From: JAJAZB01 sp964244295
GTDB taxonomy: Bacteria; Bacteroidota; Bacteroidia; Cytophagales; Spirosomataceae
Direction: 5' to 3'
Assembly: GCA_964244295.1 (NCBI GenBank)
Contig: CAXTIG010000014.1
Span: 61,312-125,311 of the forward strand
Length of the DNA: 64,000 nucleotides
The notes beneath the pieces are model-generated. The model did not search any database, was not told the DNA's origin, and worked only from the letters and a program-made list of their open reading frames with translations. Numbering within the stretch: position 1 is the stretch's first letter; each line of letters starts with the position of its first letter. The translations under genes and the position numbers were made by a program. This document shows, in pieces, positions 8,293-16,191 of the stretch.

Positions 8293-9021
8293 TCACTTGC
8301 TCGGTTTGGTGAAGGCCAGCCCGCTTACCTGTCCAAACTGCGGGCTTTGTGCCCCATACGCGCTCTTCACGTACTTTTTCACCATTGCCGCCACGGCCAC
8401 CAACCCCGTGATGGGGTGGTACAACACCACGTCCCGGTTGGTGCGGGCAAGGCTCACGGGCTGGTAGGTGTTGTCCACCGCCGAGTTGCGGGTTTGCAGC
8501 GTCGTTACCATCGCTTGCAGGGCGGGCAGCTTCAACTCGGCTTCGTTGGGCAGGTAGGCCGCGTCGCCCTGGAGGGTTTTCACCAGCGCGTCGAAGTTGT
8601 TCCACCGACTGTCGAAATCCATCTGCGAGGCCGAGTTGCTCTTCGGCGTCGGTTCCGTGGGCGAGGGCTGGGGCTTGGGGGTGCTGCGCTGCCCCTTTAT
8701 TTTTTTTGCCAGCGCCTTTACCGCGTCGAGCAGGGCCGCGTCGCCGCCCATCGCTTCGTAGGCGTTCACCAGGCGCGTCACGAGCGCACTCAGGGGGGCA
8801 AAAGCCGCCTCGCGCAAATCCACGGCCTGCTGGTAGGCGGGCAGGGCGTTTTTCAGATCGTTGAGGGCCGCATCGGCGGCGGCCGCCAGGGTGTTGAGGG
8901 CGGGCAGTTTCAGGGCGGCGTTGACTGGGTTGTACGTGGCCCCGAAGTAGGTGCAGGTGGTGGTGAGGGTTTTGAAATTAGCCACGTTGACGGCGTGACC
9001 GGTTGCGCTGGGGGAGGGCAT
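8293..9021 (-). CDS. Hypothetical protein with two similar halves
   Basis: A 242-residue protein of unknown function, without signal peptide or membrane segment. The first half (about 12-92: NFKTL, ATYNPVNAALKLPALNTL, later LVTRLVNAYEAMG) and the second half (about 145-230: NFDAL, AAYLPNEAELKLPALQAM, later VAAMVKKYVKSAYG) align with each other, so the protein arose by internal duplication. A Pro/Ser/Thr/Lys-rich linker (STPKPQPSPTEPTPKSN) separates them. The content is largely helical. Relatives are annotated only as hypothetical in Bacteroidota as far as I can recall. Confidence 0.75.
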   Translation of the reverse strand: MPSPSATGHAVNVANFKTLTTTCTYFGATYNPVNAALKLPALNTLAAAADAALNDLKNALPAYQQAVDLREAAFAPLSALVTRLVNAYEAMGGDAALLDAVKALAKKIKGQRSTPKPQPSPTEPTPKSNSASQMDFDSRWNNFDALVKTLQGDAAYLPNEAELKLPALQAMVTTLQTRNSAVDNTYQPVSLARTNRDVVLYHPITGLVAVAAMVKKYVKSAYGAQSPQFGQVSGLAFTKPSK

Positions 9022-9161
9022 GGAGTGAAAGGTTTTTGAAGGTGGAAACTCCCGCCAACCTACTGACGATTAAAGCATCGTGCATAACCGTTAAATAATT
9101 GAGCGCTACGATTTGCAGGGATACGGAAAAGTACGTAGCATTGAGGCAGCGTGTCAGTGGG

Positions 9162-9304
9162 CCGGTTGCCGCACCTCCCTCCACGGAGGACCACTGGCGA
9201 ACCAAGTGCGGCAACCGGGCCGTGTGCAGTTCAGTTGCCGCACCTTTTTTGCGGACAAACGACCGGTTGCCGCACCTTGTACCATTATTCAGGTGCGGCA
9301 ACCG
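9162..9304. repeat. Five copies of GTTGCCGCACC in alternating orientation
   Basis: Copies at 9162-9175 (+), 9206-9218 (-), 9234-9245 (+), 9263-9277 (+) and 9291-9304 (-) share (CCG)GTTGCCGCACC(T). Copies 1/2 and 4/5 form stem-loops with loops of about 30 and 13 bases. This occupies the gap between the duplicated hypothetical gene and the AT-rich island. No gene is seen here. Confidence 0.8.
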
Positions 9305-9344
9305 AATTGTTGTTCAAAATAGCGGGGGGAGGTTCGGCTAACCA

Positions 9345-9409
9345 GTTTTCGGGTAACTTCGGCGGGGGGCGAAAGTTTCTTTAGCAGCCTGCCGAAGTTA
9401 CCCGAAAAC
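9345..9409. repeat. Perfect 19-bp inverted repeat
   Basis: GTTTTCGGGTAACTTCGGC at 9345-9363 is repeated in reverse complement at 9391-9409 around a 27-base loop. It is sequence-unrelated to the neighbouring palindromes, so several palindrome families are stacked here. Confidence 0.8.
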
Positions 9410-9513
9410 CACGAAAAAAGACTTCACAAATCAATCATTTATGAAATATTTTTTCGTTCTGGTTGCTGAGGTAGTTGGTTTTCCTTGCTGCCCCCCGCTA
9501 CTTCGTACAACAA

Positions 9514-9582
9514 GCAGGTTTACGTCATTTCCCTCCTTCAAACCTTCGGTTTTCAGTCAGGAAACGACGTAAACCCGCTAGA
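9514..9582. repeat. Dispersed palindromic repeat (GGTTTACGTC type)
   Basis: GCAGGTTTACGTCATTTCC and GGAAACGACGTAAACCCGC form the arms. The segment 9531-9582 reappears in reverse complement at 63949-64000 with 51 of 52 bases identical, so this is a true dispersed repeat family. Confidence 0.85.
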
Positions 9583-9669
9583 CAGTTGTGTGCTATGCTA
9601 ACAGACCATTTCCACATAGACACAAATGGACAGAACAAAGGTGCTAAGACTTATTTTTTCAACTTAAAA

Positions 9670-9700
9670 TTGACAACTTAAAAATGGTAAACTAAATTTG
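9670..9700 (+). promoter_or_regulatory. Bacteroidota-type promoter for the secreted protein
   Basis: TTG at 9670-9672, a 20-base spacer, then TAAATTTG at 9693-9700, matching the -33/-7 pattern of Bacteroidota primary-sigma promoters. The ATG at 9717 would leave a very short leader. Confidence 0.6.
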
Positions 9701-9716
9701 ACAAACTCACTGTAAA

Positions 9717-10157
9717 ATGAAAAAAATAAATTCACTTCTTCTTGTAGCAACAATTTTATGTTTGATTGTACAAAGCAGTTTTGCACAAAAAACAAAAAGT
9801 ATATGGACGATTGACTTTGTAAAAGTTAAAAATAATCAGTTAGACAGTGCAGTTTTAGTTTTACAAAAAAATTGGGGTGCGGCAAGACAATATGCCAAGA
9901 AAATGAAGTTCATAAAATCATACCAACTCTTAATTACCAACCAAGATCTAAAAGCAAATGCTGACTTTGACATTTTACTTTTAACCGAATATGCAGACAA
10001 AGAAAAATATGAAAATAGAGAGAAAAATTTCAGTATCGTTTTTGACAAATACCTTCCAGATTGGATTTATGTAAATGGCAAAAAACCGAAAGACTACACA
10101 GAAATAAAATTTGACATGGTATTTGAAGGCCAACTTCCTTTGACATTAAAAAAGTAA
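9717..10157 (+). CDS. Secreted protein, possible dimeric alpha/beta-barrel fold
   Basis: A 146-residue protein beginning MKKINSLLLVATILCLIVQS with cleavage predicted after SSFAQ. The mature part (SIWTIDFVKVKNNQLD, FDILLLTEYADKEKYENRE) resembles the small dimeric alpha/beta-barrel (NIPSNAP/antibiotic-monooxygenase-like) proteins by its strand-helix rhythm, but this is a weak fold guess. The gene is far more AT-rich than its surroundings and is flanked by long palindromes, so it was probably acquired. Function is unknown. Confidence 0.7.
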   Translation: MKKINSLLLVATILCLIVQSSFAQKTKSIWTIDFVKVKNNQLDSAVLVLQKNWGAARQYAKKMKFIKSYQLLITNQDLKANADFDILLLTEYADKEKYENREKNFSIVFDKYLPDWIYVNGKKPKDYTEIKFDMVFEGQLPLTLKK

Positions 10158-10193
10158 ACCAACACAACGACAAAAAGCACAGCACACAACATG

Positions 10194-10370
10194 GGGTTTG
10201 CTGCAAGTGTGGCTGGACGTTGTTAGCTTCGGCTTTAGTTCGCTATTGTGCATCAGTCCGGGCTGGACGGAATGCTATTGGGCTTTTGATTTTTAACTTG
10301 TACTTTTAGTTCTTTATCCAGCAGCGGTTCCGGGCAGACGGAATTCTAATTCCACACCTGCAGCAAGCCC
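10194..10370. repeat. Long inverted repeat at cassette border
   Basis: GGGTTTGCTGCAAGTGTGG at 10194-10212 pairs with CCACACCTGCAGCAAGCCC at 10352-10370 (two mismatches) around about 140 bases holding further partial inverted repeats. It separates the two AT-rich genes and shares GGCTGGAC and AGCAGCGGT(T) words with the border after the second gene. Confidence 0.75.
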
Positions 10371-10414
10371 TGTTCGGTGGTAGTAATTTTAACGACACCC
10401 TAAATATTTAGGAT

Positions 10415-11728
10415 ATGAAAAGAATTTTTAAGTACTTTTTTGCAATCACTTTATTATCTCTTTTATGGAGTGGTATTGCATTTTATGGCACACTCAAAGG
10501 TTGGTGGCACCAACCTTTTACAGGCAGTAACGACCCCAAATTATTTACAGAAGTGGTTAATCAACAGATTGAAAAAGAATTTGTAGGGAACTTTGCAATG
10601 GCGATTATGAAAGACGGTACAATAGAAAAAGAACTCTTTTATTCAAAAAGCAAAAAAGTTGATAAAAACACAATATTTCAAGTATCATCTCTTTCTAAAA
10701 TTGTTTCTGCTGTAGGTATCATGAAACTGGTTGAATTAGGTGAAATAAATTTGGACATACCCGTTAGTAAATATCTTAAAAGATGGAAACTTCCACCAAG
10801 TGAATTTGACAATGAACAAGTAACCGTAAGAAAATTGTTAAGTCATACAGCTGGTTTAACTGACGGGCTAGGTTACAATGGTTTTAGAAATAAGGATTCG
10901 ACTCAAACATTAGAAGAATCACTTACCAAAGCAAAAGACGCTGATGATGGAGAAAGCGGTGAAGTAAAAGTAGGGATTGAGCCAGGTTCAAAATGGAAAT
11001 ACTCAGGTGGTGGATTTACACTTTTACAGTTGGTAGTAGAAGAAACCAGTGGACAAACTTTTAATGATTTTATGAAAGACAATTTGTTTAAACCTTTGAA
11101 AATGACAAGTAGTAGTTATATTTTAGACGACACCCTGAAAAGTAGACTCTGCGAATTTTACAATTCTGACAAAAGTACAGCATCACATTTTTATTATACT
11201 TCTTTGGCGGCAACTTCGTTATATACATCACTTTCAGATTTAGAGAAATTTTTTCAACTGTTCTTAAAAGGCAAAAATGGTGAACCCATTGGAAGAGGAC
11301 AGATACGCCCTGAATCATTAAAGCTAATGAGAAAATCGCATTGGGATGTGATGGGTGAAAAAATCTACGGTCTGGGAGCTATGCTTTATATTGATATTGA
11401 AAATGGTGAAGACATTTTCGGACACGATGGAAAAAGTACACCACCAATTAATACGGCAATAAGAATAAATCCAATATCAGGTGACGGAATAATTATTTTA
11501 GAGACAGGCAACCCAAATTTAGCTACAAAAATAGCCAGTGATTGGGTATTTTTAGAGACAGGAAAAACAGACACTTTGCTTTTTTCAATGCTTCTTGGGA
11601 AAATGACAAAATTAATTTTTGCAGGAATATCATTAATTATTGTTTTAGGAATTGGTATGGGAATCTGGCGAAAGAGAAGAAAAACTGCTGCCAACATTGG
11701 TATTGCCAATAGTGGGGCTGGACATTGA
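10415..11728 (+). CDS. Serine hydrolase, beta-lactamase/PBP4* family
   Basis: A 437-residue class C beta-lactamase-fold protein with an N-terminal membrane segment (about 5-24) and a C-terminal one (about 395-416). The active-site S92-x-x-K95 (SSLSK), the Y196-S-G motif (KWKYSGGG) and an HDG near residue 340 in place of KTG are present. The HTAGL sequence is typical of the family. Such proteins are peptidases or esterases at the envelope; real beta-lactam hydrolysis is unlikely. It is strongly AT-rich. The last residues (about GIANSGAGH) are encoded by the start of the downstream palindrome, so the C-terminus has been fixed by that element. Confidence 0.88.
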   Translation: MKRIFKYFFAITLLSLLWSGIAFYGTLKGWWHQPFTGSNDPKLFTEVVNQQIEKEFVGNFAMAIMKDGTIEKELFYSKSKKVDKNTIFQVSSLSKIVSAVGIMKLVELGEINLDIPVSKYLKRWKLPPSEFDNEQVTVRKLLSHTAGLTDGLGYNGFRNKDSTQTLEESLTKAKDADDGESGEVKVGIEPGSKWKYSGGGFTLLQLVVEETSGQTFNDFMKDNLFKPLKMTSSSYILDDTLKSRLCEFYNSDKSTASHFYYTSLAATSLYTSLSDLEKFFQLFLKGKNGEPIGRGQIRPESLKLMRKSHWDVMGEKIYGLGAMLYIDIENGEDIFGHDGKSTPPINTAIRINPISGDGIIILETGNPNLATKIASDWVFLETGKTDTLLFSMLLGKMTKLIFAGISLIIVLGIGMGIWRKRRKTAANIGIANSGAGH

Positions 11729-11829
11729 AACAATTAGCAGCGGTAATTCTGTTGTACTGCGGTTCCAGCAGTCGCTCGCCTCTGGCGAGTGACGACTATT
11801 ACAAGCCCCTGCGGGGCGTTGTTATGGGG
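11712..11829. repeat. Palindromic border after AT-rich island
   Basis: Contains GTGGGGCTGGAC, AGCAGCGGTAATTC, a GTCGCTCGCC-TCT-GGCGAGTGAC hairpin and GCCCCTGCGGGGC followed by GTTGTTA. It shares words with the border at 10194-10370, so the two AT-rich genes each end in a related structured element. Confidence 0.6.
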
Positions 11830-11846
11830 TTATTTTATTTTCCTAA

Positions 11847-11978
11847 ATGTGCTTATACCCATCACACCTCTTAAAACACACCTATGACTGCTTCTGGCTT
11901 GCCATTGGTGCCGTATTTCTGGCCCTGATTCCTGTATTTATTTCCCAGGCTAAAAAGTCAAAAACGCCTAAAGAATAA
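11847..11978 (+). pseudogene. Remnant resembling an MFS transporter C-terminus
   Basis: A 43-codon frame ends YDCFWLAIGAVFLALIPVF plus a short Lys-rich tail before TAA. This looks like the last membrane helix and cytoplasmic tail of a DHA2-type drug exporter. No preceding transporter sequence exists; the palindromic border abuts it. The island's insertion may have removed the rest. It is a short match, so only a tentative call. Confidence 0.35.
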
Positions 11979-12056
11979 TTCCTTTATCGCTGAAATTCTG
12001 GTTACGCACTTGGCCTGATTGGGATAAATAATGCGCTTCTAAACCATTCCCTTTTC

Positions 12057-12818
12057 ATGCACCCCATCCGCGTTTTCCATTCGCACGACGAGTACTACGA
12101 CCAGGTCTTTACCCTCTTCATCAAAAGCACCGACCAAAAGCAACAAGCCACCGCCTGGCTGACTGATTTCCTGAGCCGGTATCCGCAAAACCAGCGGGCC
12201 GTCGATGCCGGCGCGGGCAATGGCATCCTCACCCGTCCGCTGGCCGCCCACTTCGCCGAAGTCGTGGCCGTTGAACCCAACCCCTCGCTGCTCGCTGAAC
12301 TGGCCGCTTCGGGGGACAACATCCGCATCCTGCCCGATACCATCGAGGAAGCGCCCGTTGAAGAAGGCCGCGCGGAGTTCGGACTTTGTTCGCACGTCCT
12401 TTATTACGTGCCCCGCGCCGATTGGGAGGCGCTGCTGCACCGGGTTCTGTCGTGGGTACAGCCGGGGGGGACGCTCATCGTGGTGCTTCAGGCCGAAGAC
12501 ACCGACTGCATGAAGTTTTACAAGGCCCTACGCGGACATGGGTTTCCCATTACGACATTCATGCAGGAATTCGCGCAGCAACCGGGGGTAGATTCGGTCG
12601 AAATCGTTCGGCAACCGTCGCGTATCATTACCCAATCAGAAGAGGAGTTGGTGATGATTCTGGAGTTTATGACCAACCTCACGCCCTTTCAGGAGTCGGA
12701 ACGGATTCCAACCCAGGAAGAACTTCAGGAGCAGGCCAGGACGGTTGGTCACCACGGCAGCGATGGTCACGTCCTTTCGTGCGATCAACTTTTCTGCGTG
12801 ATCACCAAAGCAGAATAA
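12057..12818 (+). CDS. Class I SAM-dependent methyltransferase
   Basis: A 253-residue methyltransferase with motif I VDAGAGNGILTRPLA near residue 50, the acidic end of strand 2 (VAVEPNPSLLAEL), motif II/III region EFGLCSHVLYYVP and WVQPGGTLIVVLQ. The overall build resembles small-molecule methyltransferases such as those of the histamine N-methyltransferase-like group. The substrate is unknown. Downstream, the NTF2-like gene follows on the same strand after 61 bp, and the two may be cotranscribed. Confidence 0.85.
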   Translation: MHPIRVFHSHDEYYDQVFTLFIKSTDQKQQATAWLTDFLSRYPQNQRAVDAGAGNGILTRPLAAHFAEVVAVEPNPSLLAELAASGDNIRILPDTIEEAPVEEGRAEFGLCSHVLYYVPRADWEALLHRVLSWVQPGGTLIVVLQAEDTDCMKFYKALRGHGFPITTFMQEFAQQPGVDSVEIVRQPSRIITQSEEELVMILEFMTNLTPFQESERIPTQEELQEQARTVGHHGSDGHVLSCDQLFCVITKAE

Positions 12819-12879
12819 CTAGTACGGGGCGACCTTTGCGGGGAATGGTTTCTATTCCCCGCAAATGTAATTCCTCCCC

Positions 12880-13251
12880 ATGAGCCTTGCCGAGCAAGTT
12901 GTTGAAAGTGAGAAAACGCTCTTCGCCGCCGTCCGAACCGCTGACGTGGTCGCGCTGGATGCCCTGATTCACGACGATCTGCTCTTTCACCTGCCCAACG
13001 GCCAACTCGCCACCAAAGCGGACGACCTGGAAGCGTACCGTTCGGGAAACATGGTCGTTAGTTCGATCGAACCGGGCGAACCCGTGGTGCGCGTACACGG
13101 TGATACGGCGGCGGTTTCCGTCGTGGTCGAATTGAAAGCTCACTATTTCGGGCAGGAATTGAACGAGCGGCTGCGGTACCTGCGGGTCTGGCAATGGACC
13201 GATGACCGCTGGCAAATCATGGCGGGGAGTTGCGTACGGGTAGGAGCCTGA
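12880..13251 (+). CDS. NTF2-like (DUF4440/SnoaL-type) protein
   Basis: A 123-residue protein with the cone-shaped NTF2 fold pattern: N-terminal helix VVESEKTLFAAVRTADVVAL, then IHDDLLFHLPNGQ, then paired strands ending YLRVWQWTDDRWQIMAGS. This is the DUF4440/nuclear-transport-factor-2-like group, which includes isomerases and hydrolases as well as proteins without known chemistry. The length is typical. No function is claimed beyond the fold. Confidence 0.8.
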   Translation: MSLAEQVVESEKTLFAAVRTADVVALDALIHDDLLFHLPNGQLATKADDLEAYRSGNMVVSSIEPGEPVVRVHGDTAAVSVVVELKAHYFGQELNERLRYLRVWQWTDDRWQIMAGSCVRVGA

Positions 13252-13414
13252 GTAACCGGCTCACTTCTTACCGCTCAACGTTGCTGAACGTTCTCCTTTC
13301 AATTCGTTCCGCATTTCCCTCAACTAACCACACCAAAGCCACAACTGGCTCGAAAGCCACTTCCAAACCGCAGGCGGACGGCTGAATTTTGGGGAAACAA
13401 AACCAACTCTCCCC

Positions 13415-14169
13415 ATGAAAGCCCTCTCGTACGTACTGCTCCTGGCCAGCGCCCTGGCGCTTCCGGCCTGCCAGGATTCCAACCGACCCACCGATCCCAC
13501 GACGCCCCAGGAGGGGATCGTTACCGGTAAGGTGGTCGATAGCCAGGGAAAGCCCGTGGCCAATGCCCACATCACCGCCGACAATGATGATTACTACAAC
13601 ACCACCTCCAGCGGCTACACAGACGCCAATGGTACGTACCGAATCAAGCTGCCTACGGGCATTGCCGCTGGCTCGTACCACGTGAACGGAAGCCTCACGC
13701 TGAAGTACCACGGCAGAATTACAAACTCCAGTTGGTTGTGGAAGACGACCGCTCGTTTTCGGCCTACGACGGGGCCGTCCGCAATTTTGAGTTCCGACTG
13801 ACGGGCAAGCGAAAAAAAGACGACGACGACCGGGATGGGAAGCTCGGGGCAAAGCTGGAAGTATCGGTCGGTGGTGAGATTGAACGAAAAAATGTCGAGG
13901 TCACGCTGATTCCCGAAGGTCCGCTCGTAGACGGCAGCACGGGCCAGAAAATCGTCGCGATGGTGCCCGACAACAGTTATTACGTGGAAGACATCCCGGT
14001 GGGCAAGTACAGGCTCACCGCCCGCGACGTGTCGACTAACCAGCAATTGGGCATCGCCGTTCACGGCAGTTTTCAGCCCTACACGCCTTCGGTGACCAGC
14101 CTGTTCGTCGATGATGATTTCGTCGGTTCCACCTTTTTCCGGCTGGCCGTCAACATCGACACGCTGTAA
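13415..14169 (+). pseudogene. Frameshifted lipoprotein with carboxypeptidase-regulatory-like domain
   Basis: The 5' frame (13415-13801) encodes a lipoprotein signal (ALALPACQ) followed by GIVTGKVVDSQGKPVANAHI and GYTDANGTYRIKLPTG, a CarbopepD-type beta-sandwich. At about 13713 the sequence reads CACGGCAGAATTAC. Adding one C (GGCCAG) would continue as HGQNYKLQLVVEDDRSFSAY in the frame of the second ORF, which runs to 14169 (VRNFEFRLTGKRKKDDDDRDG, VEVTLIPEGPLVDGS). So one ancestral gene of about 250 codons was split by a single-base deletion, either natural or a sequence error. Confidence 0.7.
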
Positions 14170-14242
14170 CACTTTGAAACGCTGTTTTTTACGGGTCGAG
14201 GCGTTCTGAAGAGGCGCCTCAACTCGTTTTTGAATGGTCTCC

Positions 14243-14755
14243 TCAGAACGCCGGCAAGTTCCACTCCGGCTTTGCCAGGTAGATGACCGGGTCGAAAATA
14301 AACAGGTCTCCGTCGGCATCCACCAGCACGTTTTCGTCGTGCAGGTCTTCGACCAGCAGTTGTAAGGTAGGACTGAAGTAATCGTCGTTGCGGCGGCGCG
14401 AAAACCCCAGTTTTCGCATTTCGGTTTCCACTTCCATGCGAGTAGCGCCCCGAACGCCCCGTAGGGCTTTTTGCGAAACGACGGGCTGTACTGCGTTGGC
14501 CGCGATGATCAATCCTTCAAACCGAAGCGCCGTATCGGGGAAAAGCCAGTTGTGAAGGGTTAGACGGTGAAAATACTCCAGCCAATTGCCGTGGTAAGCA
14601 AGATTGTTTCTCTTGTAAAATCGTCCGTTTCGGGCAAAAACCCGATGCTCCGCGCCTTCGACCTCACCAAATTTTCGCCAATTCAGGGTAAATTCTTCAT
14701 CGTCCCACGTCAACTCATGTTGCACGGCCCACTCCCGTAACGCGCGTTCTTCCAA
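14243..14755 (-). CDS. Putative polyvalent-protein-type kinase domain protein
   Basis: About 170 residues. The C-terminal segment VEDLHDENVLVDADGDLFIF followed by DP resembles the catalytic loop and metal-binding Asp of kinase-like folds (H-D-x-N then D-P in place of DFG), as in the Kinase-PolyVal family found in mobile-element proteins. No ATG exists in frame near the conserved N-terminus; the reading frame is open further upstream (a sequence reading LNDWLRPLEERALREWA), and initiation is probably at the TTG at 14755 or a slightly earlier non-ATG codon. It follows a 53-residue gene closely, suggesting a two-gene module. Confidence 0.65.
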   Translation of the reverse strand: MEERALREWAVQHELTWDDEEFTLNWRKFGEVEGAEHRVFARNGRFYKRNNLAYHGNWLEYFHRLTLHNWLFPDTALRFEGLIIAANAVQPVVSQKALRGVRGATRMEVETEMRKLGFSRRRNDDYFSPTLQLLVEDLHDENVLVDADGDLFIFDPVIYLAKPEWNLPAF

Positions 14756-14772
14756 AGGACGGAGCCAATCAT

Positions 14773-14934
14773 TCAGCGCGTCGCGTTCTCCGCGTGTCGT
14801 TGGCTCTGCTCTTGCAGCCGCCTGATCTGTTCGATGGACTCCTCCCGCGACATGGGTGGCTGTTCGGAGACTTTCTTGATCAATCGCTTGTTCCGCTGCT
14901 TGTGGTAGTCGTTAAGGTCGGTAGGTGCGTTCAT
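14773..14934 (-). CDS. 53-aa protein upstream of the kinase-like gene
   Basis: ATG at 14932-14934, stop TGA at 14773-14775. The product MNAPTDLNDYHKQRNKRLIK and a Gln/Arg/Glu-rich helical tail (MSREESIEQIRRLQEQSQ) has no recognised domain. It ends 17 bp before the TTG start of the kinase-like gene and its coding region overlaps that gene's open upstream frame, so the pair is likely coupled. Confidence 0.5.
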   Translation of the reverse strand: MNAPTDLNDYHKQRNKRLIKKVSEQPPMSREESIEQIRRLQEQSQRHAENATR

Positions 14935-15066
14935 GGCCTTGCATGGTTTATGACTAAGATCGGAAACTGGACGTGGAATTCCAAAACTGTCGCCTCAGCG
15001 AAAAGGCAGTGTTGAGTCGCCACCGGTGCGCCTGAGTACCAACAGGCACTAAATCGAACCCGCCTT

Positions 15067-16080
15067 TCAATCCTCCTTCAAATCCTGAATATCCAGCATC
15101 CCCACGGGCCGCCCGTTGTTGGTCACGAGGATGGTATCCACGCTGGTTTGTTTGAACAGCGCAGCGGCGCTGTCGAGCAGGGCGCTGGCTTCGATGGCGA
15201 TGGGGGCTTTGTATGAAAAATCGCCCATCGTTTTACTTAGCACCTCGCGGCCTTCGCTGGACAGGTAGCGGCGCAGGTCGCCGTCGGTGAAGATGCCGCG
15301 CAGGGTTCCCGTTTCGTCCACGACCGTCACGCAGCCGAAGCCGTACTCGGTCATTTTCACGATGGCGTCGGATAGCAGGGTGGCGTCGGTTACGAGCGGA
15401 TTTACGTCGCGGATGGCCTCGCCCACTTTCACCGTAATCAGGCGGGTGTGTTCGATGAATTGATTGGTGCCGATGGCCGTGAAGTTGTTTTCGGTCAACG
15501 CCTTCAGCAATTTCCAGGGCACCGTGATGGTGTGACACCCCAGGTCGATGGCGTTGCGGACGTGCTCGGTGTTGCGCACCGACGAAAACATCACTTTGGA
15601 ATCGTAGCCGTATTTGTCCACCAGTTCGACCACGTCGGCCAGCAAACCGAGGGCGTCGTAGCCCTGGTCCTGCATCCGGCCCGCCAGCACGCAGATGTAC
15701 GTGGCGCCCGCCGTGGCGGCCATGTAGGCCTGCTGGATGGTGTAGACGAGGTGAACGTTGACCATCAGCCCCCGGCCCGTCAGGATTTTACAGGCTTTCA
15801 CGCCTTCGAGCGAGACGGGGATTTTGAACACGGTTTTCAGCGGGTCGAGGCCCAGGGCCAGTTGGCGGTCGGCGTCGGCGACGATGGCGTCGGCGGTTTC
15901 GCCCAGGGCTTCAATTTGGAGCACGGGCACGATGCCCGCCAGTTTCACGATGGTTTCGTCGAGGTTGGTCACGCCCTCGCGGTGCATAAAGGTGGGCGTG
16001 GTGGTGAGGCCGGTGAGGAAGCCGAGGCCGAAGGCGGTTTCGATTTCCTTCAAATCGGCCGAATCAAGGTACAATTCCAT
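15067..16080 (-). CDS. Transaldolase/F6P-aldolase-like protein fused to a CBS pair
   Basis: A 337-residue two-domain protein. Residues 1 to about 215 match the small FSA/TalC transaldolase subfamily: MELYLDSADLKEIE, GLTTTPTF, the Schiff-base lysine K86 in VFKIPVSLEG, and VFVH-like MVNVHLVYTIQQAYMAA. Residues about 220-337 form two CBS motifs with GIFTDGDLRRYL, the signature seen at the C-terminus of KdsD arabinose-5-phosphate isomerases. Stand-alone FSA/TalC proteins are about 220 residues, so this is a fusion. It would make or cleave sugar phosphates under ligand control. A terminator separates it from the upstream Uma2 gene, so it forms its own transcription unit. Confidence 0.9.
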   Translation of the reverse strand: MELYLDSADLKEIETAFGLGFLTGLTTTPTFMHREGVTNLDETIVKLAGIVPVLQIEALGETADAIVADADRQLALGLDPLKTVFKIPVSLEGVKACKILTGRGLMVNVHLVYTIQQAYMAATAGATYICVLAGRMQDQGYDALGLLADVVELVDKYGYDSKVMFSSVRNTEHVRNAIDLGCHTITVPWKLLKALTENNFTAIGTNQFIEHTRLITVKVGEAIRDVNPLVTDATLLSDAIVKMTEYGFGCVTVVDETGTLRGIFTDGDLRRYLSSEGREVLSKTMGDFSYKAPIAIEASALLDSAAALFKQTSVDTILVTNNGRPVGMLDIQDLKED

Positions 16081-16124
16081 GCGAATCAGGGGGTTGAATC
16101 AAACGGTGAGGCGTTGGCCGGAAA

Positions 16125-16157
16125 CAAAAACGCCAACTTGCGGGCGCAAAGTTGGCG
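16125..16157 (-). terminator. Intrinsic terminator after Uma2 gene
   Basis: On the minus strand a 9-bp stem, CGCCAACTT against AAGTTGGCG, is followed by TTTTTG. It lies between the Uma2 stop and the transaldolase start. Confidence 0.6.
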
Positions 16158-16191
16158 AAAAAGGGGGAAAAGCCGGGTGGTGGGCTGAAAT

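Noticed and set aside
9099..9384. Three overlapping plus-strand frames of 69-80 codons near 9100-9384
   Set aside because: They translate the alternating GTTGCCGCACC repeats and the inverted repeat; no conserved domain is visible.
10415..11728. Beta-lactam resistance gene
   Set aside because: The family fold is right, but this PBP4*/EstB-like group is mostly peptidase/esterase and the KTG motif is replaced by HDG, so resistance is not claimed.
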